Shown here piece by piece: positions 1 to 7,820 of a stretch of 64,000 bases of DNA (positions within the stretch are counted from its first letter, which is position 1; each line of letters begins with the position of its first letter). A program made the position numbers and the translations under genes. Under the pieces are notes generated by a model. It saw only the letters and a list, made by a program, of their open reading frames with translations. It did no database searches and was not told where the DNA came from. Source of the stretch: Streptomyces sp. A0958. GTDB lineage: Bacteria > Actinomycetota > Actinomycetes > Streptomycetales > Streptomycetaceae. Location: contig NZ_SSBK01000005.1 in assembly GCF_004795035.1 (NCBI RefSeq), positions 62,001 to 126,000 on the forward strand. The letters are read 5' to 3'.

Positions 1-88
1 CGGCGAGCTGCCGCAGCGCCACTTCCTTGATCTCCGCCCGGGTCTGCTCCCGGTACCGGGCCCGCGGCCCCTGCTGCGCCTCAGCCAT
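1..88 (-). CDS. TetR-family transcriptional regulator, N-terminal part only
   Basis: Only the first 29 codons lie in the window; the gene runs off the left edge. The start is the ATG complementary to 86-88 and the product opens MAEAQQGPRARYREQTR. The following IKEVALRQLA is the usual first helix of the TetR DNA-binding domain. It is divergent from the epimerase gene at 219, and a near-perfect palindrome lies between the two starts, so it probably represses itself and that neighbour. The family call rests on a short segment and on context. Confidence 0.7.
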   Translation of the reverse strand, partial: MAEAQQGPRARYREQTRAEIKEVALRQLA

Positions 89-140
89 TCCCGGCCCTCT
101 CGCTAGGCAAGCTCACTTCAGTTACGGAGTCTAACAACGG

Positions 141-165
141 CTCTTGTGATGAGTCATCGCAAGAG
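141..165. promoter_or_regulatory. Palindromic operator between divergent TetR and epimerase genes
   Basis: A 25-base inverted repeat has outer arms CTCTTG and CAAGAG, inner arms GATGA and TCATC, and only two mismatched pairs around a single central base. It lies 53 bases from each flanking start codon. Spacing and symmetry fit a TetR dimer site controlling both genes; this is inferred. Confidence 0.65.
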
Positions 166-218
166 TTATGGTCAATAACAGAAGCGATGGGTAGTCACCA
201 GCAACCACGGGAGTCCTC

Positions 219-1166
219 ATGACCGCAGCACGTGATCTCCACGCAGTCCTCGGCGCCGGCCCCGCCGGCACCGCGCTCGCCGCGGAGCTCGCCCGCCGGG
301 GCCACCAGGTCCGCCTGGTGGACCGGACGGGAGGTGGCGGCGCCCCGGCAGGTGTCCAGCGGTTCGCCGCCGACGTGTCCACCGCCGACGGAGCGCGGGC
401 CGCGCTCGACGGGGCGACGGTCGCCTACCACTGCGTGAACGTCGGCTATCACCTCCAGGTCGAGGTCATGCCGCGCATCCAGCGGTCCGTCCTCGCGGCG
501 GCCGAAGCGGTCGGCGCACGGCTCGTCGTCCTCGACACGCTCTACCCGTACGGCGAGACGCACGGCGCGGTGATGACCGAGGACACCCCGTGGAACGCGA
601 CCACCCGCAAGGGCCGCATGCGCGCGGAGCTCGACACCCGCTACCTCGCCGCCCACGACGAGGGCCGGCTGCGCGTCGTGCTGGGCCGGTCGGCCGACTT
701 CGTCGGCCCCGGCGTCCTCAACTCCACCCTCGGCGGGGCGGTCTTCCCGGCCGCGCTGACCGGAGGAGAGGTCCCGGCGTTCGGCGACATCGACCTGCCG
801 CACAGCTACACGTACATCGGCGACGTGGCGGCGGGGCTCGCGACGCTCGGCGAGAACCCGGACGGGGACGGCCGCGTCTGGCACCTGCCCACGGCGCCCG
901 CGCTCACCACCCGCCACATCCTGGGCCTGGTGGCGGAGCGCGTCGGCCGCCCCCTGAACCTGACCGTCGTCGCCCAGCCGCGCCCGTTCGGCCCGTTCGA
1001 CGAGGTGTTCATGGCGGAGTACGCCGAAATGTTCTACCAGCACACCGAGGCGCAGATCGTCGACTCCTCGGCCATCGAGAAGGCGTACGGCCTGGTCCCG
1101 AACCCGATGCCGGCCACCATCGACGCCACGCTCGCGTGGTACGGAGAACTGCTCGCCGCCCACTGA
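219..1166 (+). CDS. NAD(P)-dependent epimerase/dehydratase family protein
   Basis: A 315-residue cytoplasmic protein of the extended/atypical short-chain dehydrogenase superfamily. The N-terminus carries a Rossmann dinucleotide-binding stretch (VLGAGPAGTALAAELARRGH, about residues 10-29) followed by the acidic strand end VRLVD, which favours NAD. A DTLYPYGE segment near residue 108 sits where the catalytic Tyr region of these enzymes lies, but the canonical YxxxK pair is not obvious, so the chemistry is uncertain. The ATG is preceded by GGGAG. It is transcribed away from the partial TetR gene and converges on the transketolase genes. The TetR/operator arrangement suggests induction by a small molecule the enzyme reduces or epimerises. 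Substrate unknown. Confidence 0.75.
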   Translation: MTAARDLHAVLGAGPAGTALAAELARRGHQVRLVDRTGGGGAPAGVQRFAADVSTADGARAALDGATVAYHCVNVGYHLQVEVMPRIQRSVLAAAEAVGARLVVLDTLYPYGETHGAVMTEDTPWNATTRKGRMRAELDTRYLAAHDEGRLRVVLGRSADFVGPGVLNSTLGGAVFPAALTGGEVPAFGDIDLPHSYTYIGDVAAGLATLGENPDGDGRVWHLPTAPALTTRHILGLVAERVGRPLNLTVVAQPRPFGPFDEVFMAEYAEMFYQHTEAQIVDSSAIEKAYGLVPNPMPATIDATLAWYGELLAAH

Positions 1167-1182
1167 GCCGCCGGGCGCTGGT

Positions 1183-2085
1183 CTAACGGCCCAGGAACCC
1201 GCCGATCCGCTCGCAAAGTCTGTGCGGGTCCAGGCCGCGGGCGGCGAGGTGCTCGTCCATCCGCCCGTACCTGCGCAGCTCCTCGCGCGCCACGCCGAGT
1301 CCCAGAATCCGGTGGGGGAGCGCGGCCAGCGCGTCGTTGGCCGCCGCCGTGGACGTGCCCGCCAGGTAGGGCTCGACGACCACCACATCGGCGGCCGGCC
1401 GGTCACCCACCGCCCGGCGCAGGCCCTCCCCGTCGAACGGGCGCACCGTGGTCGCGTAGAGCACGGTGACATCGAGCCCCTGGGTGGCGGCCAGGACGTT
1501 GTCGAGCATCGGCCCGACGGCGACGACCACCCCGCCCGCGCCCTCACGCACCGTGCTGAACCCGCCCGCCCCGCCGACCGGACGCGCCGCCCGGTTCGAC
1601 TGCAACGAGAGCCGCACGTAGACCCGACCCTCCCCGGCGGCGGCCTCCCGCAGCAGGGTCTCGGCCTCGTCGGGGTGACCCGGCACGTGCACCGTCCAGC
1701 CGTCCAGCGTGTCCATGAGCGCCACGTCCCCCGGCGCCATGTGCGTGAACCCGCCGGCCGGCCAGTCGTACGAGCCGCCCGCGCTCACCAGCACCCCGCC
1801 GACCCCCTGGTGCCCGAAGTCCAGCTTCACCTGCTCGAACGGCCGCTCGACCAGGAAGCTCGCGAAGGTGTGCACGATCGGCCGCATGCCGGTGAGGGCC
1901 ATGCCGGCCCCGGCCCCGATGAGCAACTGCTCCCGGATGCCGACGTTGACGACCCGGTCCGGATGGTCCCGCTCGGCCCGGACGAAGCCGTCCCGGCTGA
2001 TCTCCGCCAGCACGAGCGCCAGGCGGGGGTCCTCGTCGAGCAGGCGCGTAGTGGTGGCGATGAAACGGTCACGCATGGTGTCCAT
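1183..2085 (-). CDS. Transketolase, C-terminal (pyrimidine-binding plus C-terminal domain) subunit
   Basis: 300 residues matching the second half of a split transketolase. The pyrimidine-binding domain occupies about residues 1-175, with VVNVGIREQLLIGAGAGMAL carrying the conserved Glu that activates thiamine diphosphate. The C-terminal domain follows from about 180. The partner subunit lies 48 bases upstream on the same strand, and the two would form one heteromeric enzyme. Split transketolases of this kind occur in sugar or amino-sugar pathways as well as in the pentose phosphate pathway; no flanking gene settles the pathway. The start is ATG. Confidence 0.85.
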   Translation of the reverse strand: MDTMRDRFIATTTRLLDEDPRLALVLAEISRDGFVRAERDHPDRVVNVGIREQLLIGAGAGMALTGMRPIVHTFASFLVERPFEQVKLDFGHQGVGGVLVSAGGSYDWPAGGFTHMAPGDVALMDTLDGWTVHVPGHPDEAETLLREAAAGEGRVYVRLSLQSNRAARPVGGAGGFSTVREGAGGVVVAVGPMLDNVLAATQGLDVTVLYATTVRPFDGEGLRRAVGDRPAADVVVVEPYLAGTSTAAANDALAALPHRILGLGVAREELRRYGRMDEHLAARGLDPHRLCERIGGFLGR

Positions 2086-2133
2086 GGAGGGCTTTCTCTT
2101 CCTCTTGTGTGCGATCCGCAGCTCGGGGTGCGC

Positions 2134-2835
2134 TCAGTGCTTGGGGGCGACGCGGGCGACGACGGCCCGGGGTCGGCCGGGGTGCGGTGCGGTGAAGGCC
2201 GCGTACAGCGCCTCGTGGTCCCGCCCGTCCACGGAACCGACCGACCAGCCCGCCGTCGCGAACCGGTCGGCGATGCCCCCGGGGCGGCCGTAGGACGCCG
2301 ACGCGTTGTCGATCACCACGGTGTGCAGCTGCTCCAGCCCGGCCGGTCCGGCGAAGGCGATGGCCTCGTGACTGCTGCCCTCGTCCAGCTCGGCGTCCCC
2401 GGTGAGCACCCACACCCGCGGCCCGGTCAGCCCCTGGGCGCGCAGCCCCAGCGCGCTGCCGACGGCCAGCGGCAGCCCGTGCCCCAGCGACCCGCTGCCG
2501 ATCTCGGCTCCCGGCACGAGCACCCGGTCGGGGTGGTGCCCGAGCGGCGAGTCGTACGCTCCGAAGTCGGGCAGCAACTCCTCGCCGAAGAATCCGTGCG
2601 CGGCGAGCACCGCGTAGTACGCCATCGGCCCGTGCCCCTTGGACAGCAGGAAGCGGTCCCGCCCCGGATCGTCCACGGTCTCCGGCGTCACCCGCAGTAC
2701 CCGGTCGTACAGCACCCACAGGGCGTCCAGGGTCGAGGTGGCGGCGGGCCCGTGCTTCTCGTCGCCGGTCATGAGGCTCATCAGCCGGGGCAGATCGCGG
2801 TAGGCGGGCCCCGGAAGGGCAGTCGTCTGTGTCAT
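2134..2835 (-). CDS. Transketolase, N-terminal (thiamine-diphosphate-binding) subunit
   Basis: About 233 residues. Typical features are LSKGHGPMAYYAVLAAHG (substrate and cofactor contacts), GSLGHGLPLAVGSALG, and the thiamine-diphosphate/Mg motif beginning TGDAELDEGSSHEA and ending VVIDN. I chose the ATG at 2835 (MTQTTALPG) over a TTG at 2856 because homologues usually begin close to the first helix; no strong ribosome binding site precedes either. It is the first gene of a two-gene operon with the C-terminal subunit. A symmetric element overlaps the apparent promoter just upstream. Confidence 0.85.
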   Translation of the reverse strand: MTQTTALPGPAYRDLPRLMSLMTGDEKHGPAATSTLDALWVLYDRVLRVTPETVDDPGRDRFLLSKGHGPMAYYAVLAAHGFFGEELLPDFGAYDSPLGHHPDRVLVPGAEIGSGSLGHGLPLAVGSALGLRAQGLTGPRVWVLTGDAELDEGSSHEAIAFAGPAGLEQLHTVVIDNASASYGRPGGIADRFATAGWSVGSVDGRDHEALYAAFTAPHPGRPRAVVARVAPKH

Positions 2836-2844
2836 GGAGCCAGC

Positions 2845-2872
2845 GTTGTACATCAAGCTGGGTTGAGGTCAA
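2845..2872 (-). promoter_or_regulatory. Candidate promoter/operator of the transketolase operon
   Basis: On the minus strand TTGACC (2872-2867) and TACAAC (2850-2845) are separated by 16 bases. The spacer region holds an inverted repeat, ACCTCAA and TTGATGT, six bases apart. An operator between -35 and -10 resembles MerR-family sites, but no such regulator is in the window. Proposed from sequence only. Confidence 0.35.
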
Positions 2873-2961
2873 ACACCGGAAGGCGTTCGTGACCACCCGA
2901 TGAAGTGCGGTATTGTTCTCATGCGCGTTCGGCCAGGGGAAACCCCAGGTCAGGCGGGCAT

Positions 2962-3035
<74 letters not shown>

Positions 3036-3050
3036 CTGGAGACAGTCGCA

Positions 3051-3092
3051 GATCAGGGCCGGTTTCGGAGAAATCCGAAACCGGCCCTGATC
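3051..3092 (+). terminator. Strong hairpin terminator downstream of tRNA-Pro
   Basis: An 18-bp perfect stem, GATCAGGGCCGGTTTCGG pairing with its complement, closes a 6-base AGAAAT loop and is followed by GTTTTC. It lies 15 bases after the tRNA. A closely similar hairpin follows the second tRNA-Pro copy. Confidence 0.85.
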
Positions 3093-3110
3093 GTTTTCGG
3101 GGTCTTACGA

Positions 3111-3366
3111 GCTCACTCGTCCTCGCCTGCTCGGTCAGGCCGGCGACGAGGGTTCCCTCGGAACCACAGACCTCCAGGCGTACGTCGTAGGCGGCGCCGT
3201 TGTAGCGGGTGGCGGTGCAGGTGGCCAGGGTGCCGTCGTCCAGGGTGAGTACGGAGACGGCGGTGTCGACGTCCTGGGCGGCGGCGAAGAACTCCTCGCC
3301 GCGGTTGGCGCCGGTCGCGTAGGCCTCGGTGATCTCGCGGCCGGTCACCCAGCGGAGCCACTCGGT
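3111..3366 (-). pseudogene. Internal fragment of a Gfo/Idh/MocA-family (inositol dehydrogenase-like) gene
   Basis: The minus strand encodes WVTGREITEAYATGANRGEE, then DVDTAVSVLTLDDGTLATCT and TATRYNGAAYDVRLEVCGSE. This matches, block for block, residues of about 178-255 of the intact dehydrogenase at 15787-16794. Neither the N-terminal Rossmann fold nor the C-terminus is present and there is no start codon in context, so this is a relic of about 85 codons. In inositol loci the family member is IolG (inositol 2-dehydrogenase), which fits the iol remnants downstream. Confidence 0.8.
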
Positions 3367-3370
3367 GGAG

Positions 3371-3550
3371 ACGTACGCCGTGCGGGTCGAGGCCGACGGA
3401 GGCTCGCTGACGTACACCGGCGACTCGGGGCCGTGCCGCCGGCTCGTGGAGCTGGCCCGCGGCAACGGGGCGCAGGACGAGCTGGTGCCTCGCCTCTCCG
3501 AGCGCGAGGGGATCACCGAGGTGACACTGAGGCAGGACGAGGTCGACTGA
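3371..3550 (+). pseudogene. Fragment of a metallo-beta-lactamase-fold hydrolase joined to an unidentified C-terminal tail
   Basis: In the plus strand YAVRVEADGGSLTYTGDSGP followed by LVELARG is the core of a zinc metallo-hydrolase (the YTGDSGP segment carries a metal-ligand Asp). It has no N-terminal HxHxDH motif. From about 3464 the frame continues NGAQDELVPRLSEREGITEV and ends at a stop, which does not look like the same family and may be the tail of another gene. It abuts the dehydrogenase relic at 3366-3370 in opposite orientation, so the region appears to be assembled from rearranged pieces. Bases 3551-3797 hold no gene. Confidence 0.5.
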
Positions 3551-3639
3551 ACGCCGCTTCCCGCCGCCGTACGCGGCCCACGGGCCGCTCCGACGGCAGC
3601 CGAACGCCCCCTGCGGACAAGTAGAAACCCATCAGTCAG

Positions 3640-3654
3640 TATGTCAGGACAATA
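3640..3654. promoter_or_regulatory. Possible GntR-type operator upstream of the isomerase gene
   Basis: TATGTCAGGACAATA contains the symmetric core TGTC-AG-GACA. It is the only clear palindrome in the 250 bases before the iolE-like gene, where inositol regulators of the GntR type would bind. No regulator gene for it remains here. Weak evidence. Confidence 0.3.
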
Positions 3655-3797
3655 GGTTGACAGGTCACCACTTGAGAGGGCAGGCTCGATCACGAGAGCC
3701 GGGCACCTGCCCGGGTACACCCACGACAGGCAGAGAAGAGGCACGGCATGCCGATGAGGTTGGCCCATGCCGTACACGTCGCCGAGGGAGGCAGGCC

Positions 3798-4712
3798 GTG
3801 ACCACACCACTTACCCAGCGCATCGCGGGAGCACCCATCTCCTGGGGAGTCTGCGAGGTCCCGGGCTGGGGACACCAACTCGACCCGGACCTGGTCCTGC
3901 GGCAGATGCGCGAGGCCGGACTCACGGCCACCGAGTTCGGACCGGAAGGATTCCTGCCCGACGCCCCCGAGGCGAAGGCCGCGACACTCGCCTCGCACGG
4001 CCTGAGCGCCGTCGGTCAGTTCGTACCGGTCGTCCTCCACGACCCGGACCACGACCCGCTCCCCGAGGTCGAGGCGGCCCTGACCGGTCTCCTGGCAGCC
4101 GACGCCCGCACGGTCGTCGTCGCGGCGGGGACCGGGGCCGACGGCTACGACGACCGGCCGGCACTCGACGCGGCGGGGTGGTCCGTCCTCCTGGCCAACC
4201 TCGACCGGATCTCCGCCGCCGCGGCCGGCGCGGGCGTCCTGGCGACCCTGCACCCCCACGTGGGGACGATGGTCGAGTCGGGCCAGGAGACGGAGCGGGT
4301 ACTCGACGGGTCGGGCATCGGACTGTGTCTGGACACCGGCCACCTGCTCATCGGCGGCGGCGACCCCCACTCTCTCGCCGCCCGCCGGCCCGGCCGCATC
4401 GCCCACGTGCACCTCAAGGACGTACGCCTCGACCTCGCCGACCGTGTACGGGCCGGCCGCACGACGTACACCGAGGCCGTCGCCGAGGGCATGTACGTCC
4501 CCCTGGGCGCCGGTGACGTCGACATCGCCGGGATCGTCCGGATGCTCGAGGCGGACGGATACGCCGGATGGTACGTGCTCGAACAGGACACCATCCTGCG
4601 GGTCGCACCCGGCGAGGACGGCGGCGCTGACCCCCTGGACGACGTCCTCGCCTCGGTCGCCCACCTCCGCTCCCTCGCCAACGGGCCCGCCGCAGACACC
4701 GTGGAGGGCTGA
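3798..4712 (+). CDS. Sugar phosphate isomerase/epimerase, IolE/IolI-like TIM-barrel protein
   Basis: 304 residues starting at a GTG six bases after GGGAGG. The opening IAGAPISWGVCEVPGWGHQL is the signature of myo-inosose dehydratase/isomerase proteins (xylose-isomerase-like TIM barrel). Metal-ligand candidates are the Glu of TEFGPEGF, the His of LHPHVGTMVE, the Asp/His of CLDTGHLLIGGG, HVHLKDV and the C-terminal VLEQD. In inositol catabolism this family dehydrates or isomerises scyllo-inosose. It ends three bases before iolC. It is the only complete gene left in a decayed inositol locus, so it may be non-functional in practice or serve another pathway. Confidence 0.8.
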   Translation: MTTPLTQRIAGAPISWGVCEVPGWGHQLDPDLVLRQMREAGLTATEFGPEGFLPDAPEAKAATLASHGLSAVGQFVPVVLHDPDHDPLPEVEAALTGLLAADARTVVVAAGTGADGYDDRPALDAAGWSVLLANLDRISAAAAGAGVLATLHPHVGTMVESGQETERVLDGSGIGLCLDTGHLLIGGGDPHSLAARRPGRIAHVHLKDVRLDLADRVRAGRTTYTEAVAEGMYVPLGAGDVDIAGIVRMLEADGYAGWYVLEQDTILRVAPGEDGGADPLDDVLASVAHLRSLANGPAADTVEG

Positions 4713-4715
4713 TCC

Positions 4716-5688
4716 ATGGCCCACGAGCTCGTCGCCATCGGAAGGACCGGCGTCGACATCCACCCGCTCGACCACGGCGTCGGCCTCGAACAGGTGCGCA
4801 GATTCGACAAGTTCCTCGGCGGGAGCGCCACCAACGTCGCCGTCGCCGCGGCCCGCCACGGCCGCGACGCCGCCCTGATCACCCGCGTCGGCCGTGACCC
4901 CTTCGGCCGGTACGTCCAGCAGGAGGCCACCCGCCTCGGCGTGGACGCCACGTTCATCACCCCCTCACGACGCCGGACGGACCGCCCACCTCGGTCACCT
5001 TCTGCGAGGTCTTCCCGCCCGACGACTTCCCGCTCTACTTCCACCGATACGCCGCCGCACCCGACCTCATGATCGACCCCGCCGCACTGCCCATGGAGGA
5101 CATCCGCGAAGCAGCGGTCTTCTGGGCGACCGTCACCGGCCTGTCCGCCGAGCCCAGCCGGGCAGCTCACTTCGCCGCCTGGCAGGCCCGCGGCCGGCGC
5201 CACCGCACGGTCCTCGACCTCGACTACCGGCCGATGTTCTGGACCGGGGCCGAGGAAGCCCGCCACCAGCTCGACCGCGCCCTCGACCACGTCACCGTCG
5301 CCGTCGGAAACCGGGAGGAGTGCGAGATCGCGGTCGGCGAGACGGACCCGCAGCGGGCGGCCGACGCCCTGCTCGCACGCGGCCTCGAACTCGCCGTCGT
5401 CAAAATGGGCCCGGGCGGTGTCCTGGCAGCCACCCCGGACGAACGGGTGGAGGTCGCGCCGTTCCCCGTCGAGGTCGTCAACGGCCTCGGCGCGGGCGAC
5501 GCGTTCGGAGGCGCGCTCGTCCACGGCCTGCTCAGCGGCTGGGAGCTGCGCCGCGTCATCGAATGCGCCGACATCGCGGGCGCCATCGTCGCCTCCCGCC
5601 TGGCCTGTTCCACCGCCATGCCGACCACGGCCGAGGTACAGGCCGTCCTCGAGCCCCGGTCGCTGGCCCACGCCGAAGGGCCGCATGA
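4716..5688 (+). pseudogene. iolC: iolC, 5-dehydro-2-deoxygluconokinase, frameshifted
   Basis: A PfkB/ribokinase-family kinase of inositol catabolism. The first segment reads MAHELVAIGRTGVDIHPLDH and then FLGGSATNVAVAAARHGRDA, both typical of IolC. After ATFITP near 4961 the frame breaks and the kinase resumes in another frame as TTPDGPPTSVTFCEVFPPDD. It later shows the anion-hole motif NGLGAGDAFGGALVHGLLSG. The break coincides with a run of C at 4960-4964: one additional C would restore the frame. The second frame has no stop near the normal end and stays open through the next gene to 6772, so a second small indel is likely. Either a real pseudogene or an assembly error in C runs. Confidence 0.85.
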
Positions 5689-6207
5689 TGGACGCCGCAC
5701 ACCTGACCGAGATCCGGGCCCGCGAGCCAGGCCGCATCGAACGGTCCTGGCAGAAACGCTCCCGCCGCCCGCCGACCTGCGAGGACGGCCGCCTGCTCAT
5801 TGTCGCGGCCGACCACCCCGCCCACGGAGCCCTGGGCGCGCGCGGCGACGAGGTGGCCATGGCGAGCCGCACCGCGCTGCTCGACCGCCTGGCGACCGCT
5901 CTGTCACGCCCCGGCGTGGACGGCGTGCTCGGCACCCCCGACCTGCTCGACGACCTGCTGCTGATGGGAGCCCTGGAGGACCGGGTAGCCATCGGATCGA
6001 TGAACCGAGGCGGTCTCCAGGGCGCGTCCTTCGAGTTCGACGACCGGTTCACCGCCTACACCGCCGAGGCGATCGCCGCGCACGGACTGGAGGGCGGCAA
6101 GACACTCACCCGGATCTGCCTCGACGCCGCCGGCACCGTGGCCACCCTCCAGGCGACCGCCGCCGCCGTCACGAGCCTCGCCGAGCACAACCTCATGGCC
6201 ATGATCG
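5685..6207 (+). pseudogene. Cgl0159-type (beta/alpha)8 aldolase-like protein, C-terminally truncated
   Basis: It starts at ATG ATG (5685 or 5688) after GAAGGG and reads HLTEIRAREPGRIERSWQKR, then LLIVAADHPAHGALGARGDE, with conserved LEDRVAIGSMNRGGLQGASF. This family of TIM-barrel proteins sits between iolC and iolD/iolA in actinobacterial inositol loci. Homology stops after AEHNLMAMI at about 6207, roughly 175 codons in, where about 290-300 would be expected. Immediately afterwards the sequence belongs to methylmalonate-semialdehyde dehydrogenase in another frame. The reading frame itself stays open but out of register to 6707, so any product would carry a meaningless tail. Confidence 0.8.
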
Positions 6208-6208
6208 T

Positions 6209-6426
6209 GACGGCGCGTTCGACGCCGACGGAGACGGCTTCTTCCTGGCCTCGACGCTCTTCGACCACGTCGGTGCCGAGATGCCGCTCTACACCGACGA
6301 GACCTTCGGCCCCGTGCTCAGTGTGGTCCGCGTGCCGTCCTACGACGAGGGCCTGGCGCTCATCAACGCCAACCCGTACGGCAACGGCAGGGCGATCTGC
6401 ACCAACGACGGCGGAGCGGCCCGGCG
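6209..6426 (+). pseudogene. Fragment of methylmalonate-semialdehyde dehydrogenase (mmsA/iolA), near-C-terminal part
   Basis: About 72 codons reading GDGFFLASTLFDHVGAEMPL, then YTDETFGPVLSVVRVPSYDE and ALINANPYGNGRAICTNDGG, ending AARR. This is the highly conserved stretch after the catalytic Cys of CoA-acylating aldehyde dehydrogenases of the MmsA/IolA type, the last step of inositol and valine breakdown. The catalytic Cys domain upstream and the last 60 or so residues downstream are absent. The left edge is a deletion junction with the aldolase-like gene and the right edge abuts the 3' end of the LacI gene. Confidence 0.85.
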
Positions 6427-6480
6427 GCCGTCCCCCAGGCGTTCGGCCCACATCCCGGGGCCCCGCGTCGCCCCGCCCGC

Positions 6481-7554
6481 TCACCACCCCCCGTCGCGCC
6501 GCGCCGCCCCCTCCGTGCTCTCGCGCAGGACGAGCCGGTGCGCCACGACGCGGTCCTGCGGGCGCACCGCGGAAGGGGGGCCGCCCGCCTCGTCCGGGCG
6601 GGGCTCCGGGCGCGTGGCCTCGTCGATGCGGCGCAGGAGCAGGTCCACCGCGACCCGGGCCACCGCCTCCTTGTCCGGGGCGACCGTGCTCAGTGACGGC
6701 ACGCTGAACCGGCCGCCCTCCACGTCGTCGAAGCCGATCACGGCCACGTCCTCGGGCACCCGTGCCCCGTAACCGTGCAGCGCGCGCAACGCCCCCAGCG
6801 CCAACTGGTCGTTGAGGCACAGCAAAGCGTCCGGCCGGACCCCCTCGGCCAGCACCCGGCGCACGGCGTCGGCCCCGTCGCCCATGTGGAACGCCTCCAC
6901 CGGCAGCAGGGACGCCGGGTCGTACGCGAGGCCCGCCCCGGCCAGCGCGAGGCGGAAGCCGCGGGTGCGGGCCTGAGCGGTGCCGACGCGGCCGTCGTCC
7001 CGCCCGCCGACGGTGAGGATGCGCCGGCGGCCCAGGGCGAGCAGGTGCTCGGTGGCCTCGCGGGCCGCGCGTTCGTTGTCGATCGCCACATGGTCCGCGC
7101 CCTCGGTGAGCAGCTCGCCCAGCAGGACGGTCGGCGGCGGCCCGGTGTGGGCGCACAGGTCCTCCGGCGCGAGGGCGAGCGGGCTGAGGATGACGCCGTC
7201 CACGAAGTCGGAGCCGAAGCCGGCCAGCGCCGCCTTCTCCCGTTCCCGGTCGCCGCCGGACTGGTGGATCAGCACGGTCAGGGAGCGTTTTTCGGCCTCC
7301 CGGACGACGTGGCGGGCCAGCTCCGCGAAGTACGGGACGTCGAGTTCCGGCACCACCAGGGCGATGATGCCGGTGCGACCGCTGCGCAGATGCCGGCCGG
7401 CGAGATTGATGCGGTAGCCGAGGTGGTCGATGGCCTCCTGCACCACCCGCCGCGTCCGGTCGGACACGTGCACGTAGTCGTTGAGCACGTTGGAGACCGT
7501 CTTCTCCGACACCCCCGCATGCCGTGCGACGTCCTTGATCCTCGGCCGTGCCAC
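6481..7554 (-). CDS. LacI-family transcriptional regulator of the adjacent sugar locus
   Basis: 357 residues. The helix-turn-helix is RIKDVARHAGVSEKTVSNVL at residues 5-24, followed by the hinge helix (LAGRHLRSGRTG). The effector-binding periplasmic-protein-like domain extends to about residue 325 (CLNDQLALGALRALHGYG, VAVIGFDD). I chose the GTG at 7554 (VARPRIKD); an in-frame TTG lies two codons upstream. It is divergent from the ABC importer operon, and TACATCGATGTA lies in the shared upstream region. A second copy of that palindrome precedes the secreted enzyme at 14710, so this protein probably represses both units in the absence of a sugar. The ligand is unknown. Confidence 0.88.
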   Translation of the reverse strand: MARPRIKDVARHAGVSEKTVSNVLNDYVHVSDRTRRVVQEAIDHLGYRINLAGRHLRSGRTGIIALVVPELDVPYFAELARHVVREAEKRSLTVLIHQSGGDREREKAALAGFGSDFVDGVILSPLALAPEDLCAHTGPPPTVLLGELLTEGADHVAIDNERAAREATEHLLALGRRRILTVGGRDDGRVGTAQARTRGFRLALAGAGLAYDPASLLPVEAFHMGDGADAVRRVLAEGVRPDALLCLNDQLALGALRALHGYGARVPEDVAVIGFDDVEGGRFSVPSLSTVAPDKEAVARVAVDLLLRRIDEATRPEPRPDEAGGPPSAVRPQDRVVAHRLVLRESTEGAARRDGGW

Positions 7555-7683
7555 CCGCAACCTCCCCGCCCTCGGTCCGCGCCGAGTCTATGTGGTGTCC
7601 TCCGGCGGACCGGGGACGGCCGGGGAGCGACGGAAGGGGCGCGCATCCGGCACAGGTGATGACCCAGCTCTTTACAGCCAATG

Positions 7684-7695
7684 TACATCGATGTA
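7684..7695. promoter_or_regulatory. LacI-type operator TACATCGATGTA upstream of the ABC importer
   Basis: A perfect 12-base palindrome, CG-centred as LacI-family sites usually are. It lies in the LacI/importer divergent region, 126 bases before the importer ATG. The context ATGTACATCGATGTAAA followed by CAGG recurs almost exactly at 14786-14804. Confidence 0.75.
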
Positions 7696-7820
7696 AAAAC
7701 AGGTCACCGCACCGGGTGACCGGCGCGGATCACCCCGATGTGCACGGGCGGCCGACGGCTGCCGTGCCGATGGCGCCTGCCGTCGGCCGGGCACGTCGTC
7801 CGGCCGTCGAAAGGTCAGTG

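Noticed and set aside
4955..4970. Programmed ribosomal frameshifting in iolC
   Set aside because: There is no slippery heptamer with a downstream structure, IolC is not known to use frameshifting, and the gene also lacks a proper stop and lies in a decayed locus.
5069..6772. A 567-codon open frame as one fusion protein
   Set aside because: It is a chance continuation: the kinase end, out-of-frame aldolase sequence, a dehydrogenase fragment and antisense LacI sequence are read in turn.
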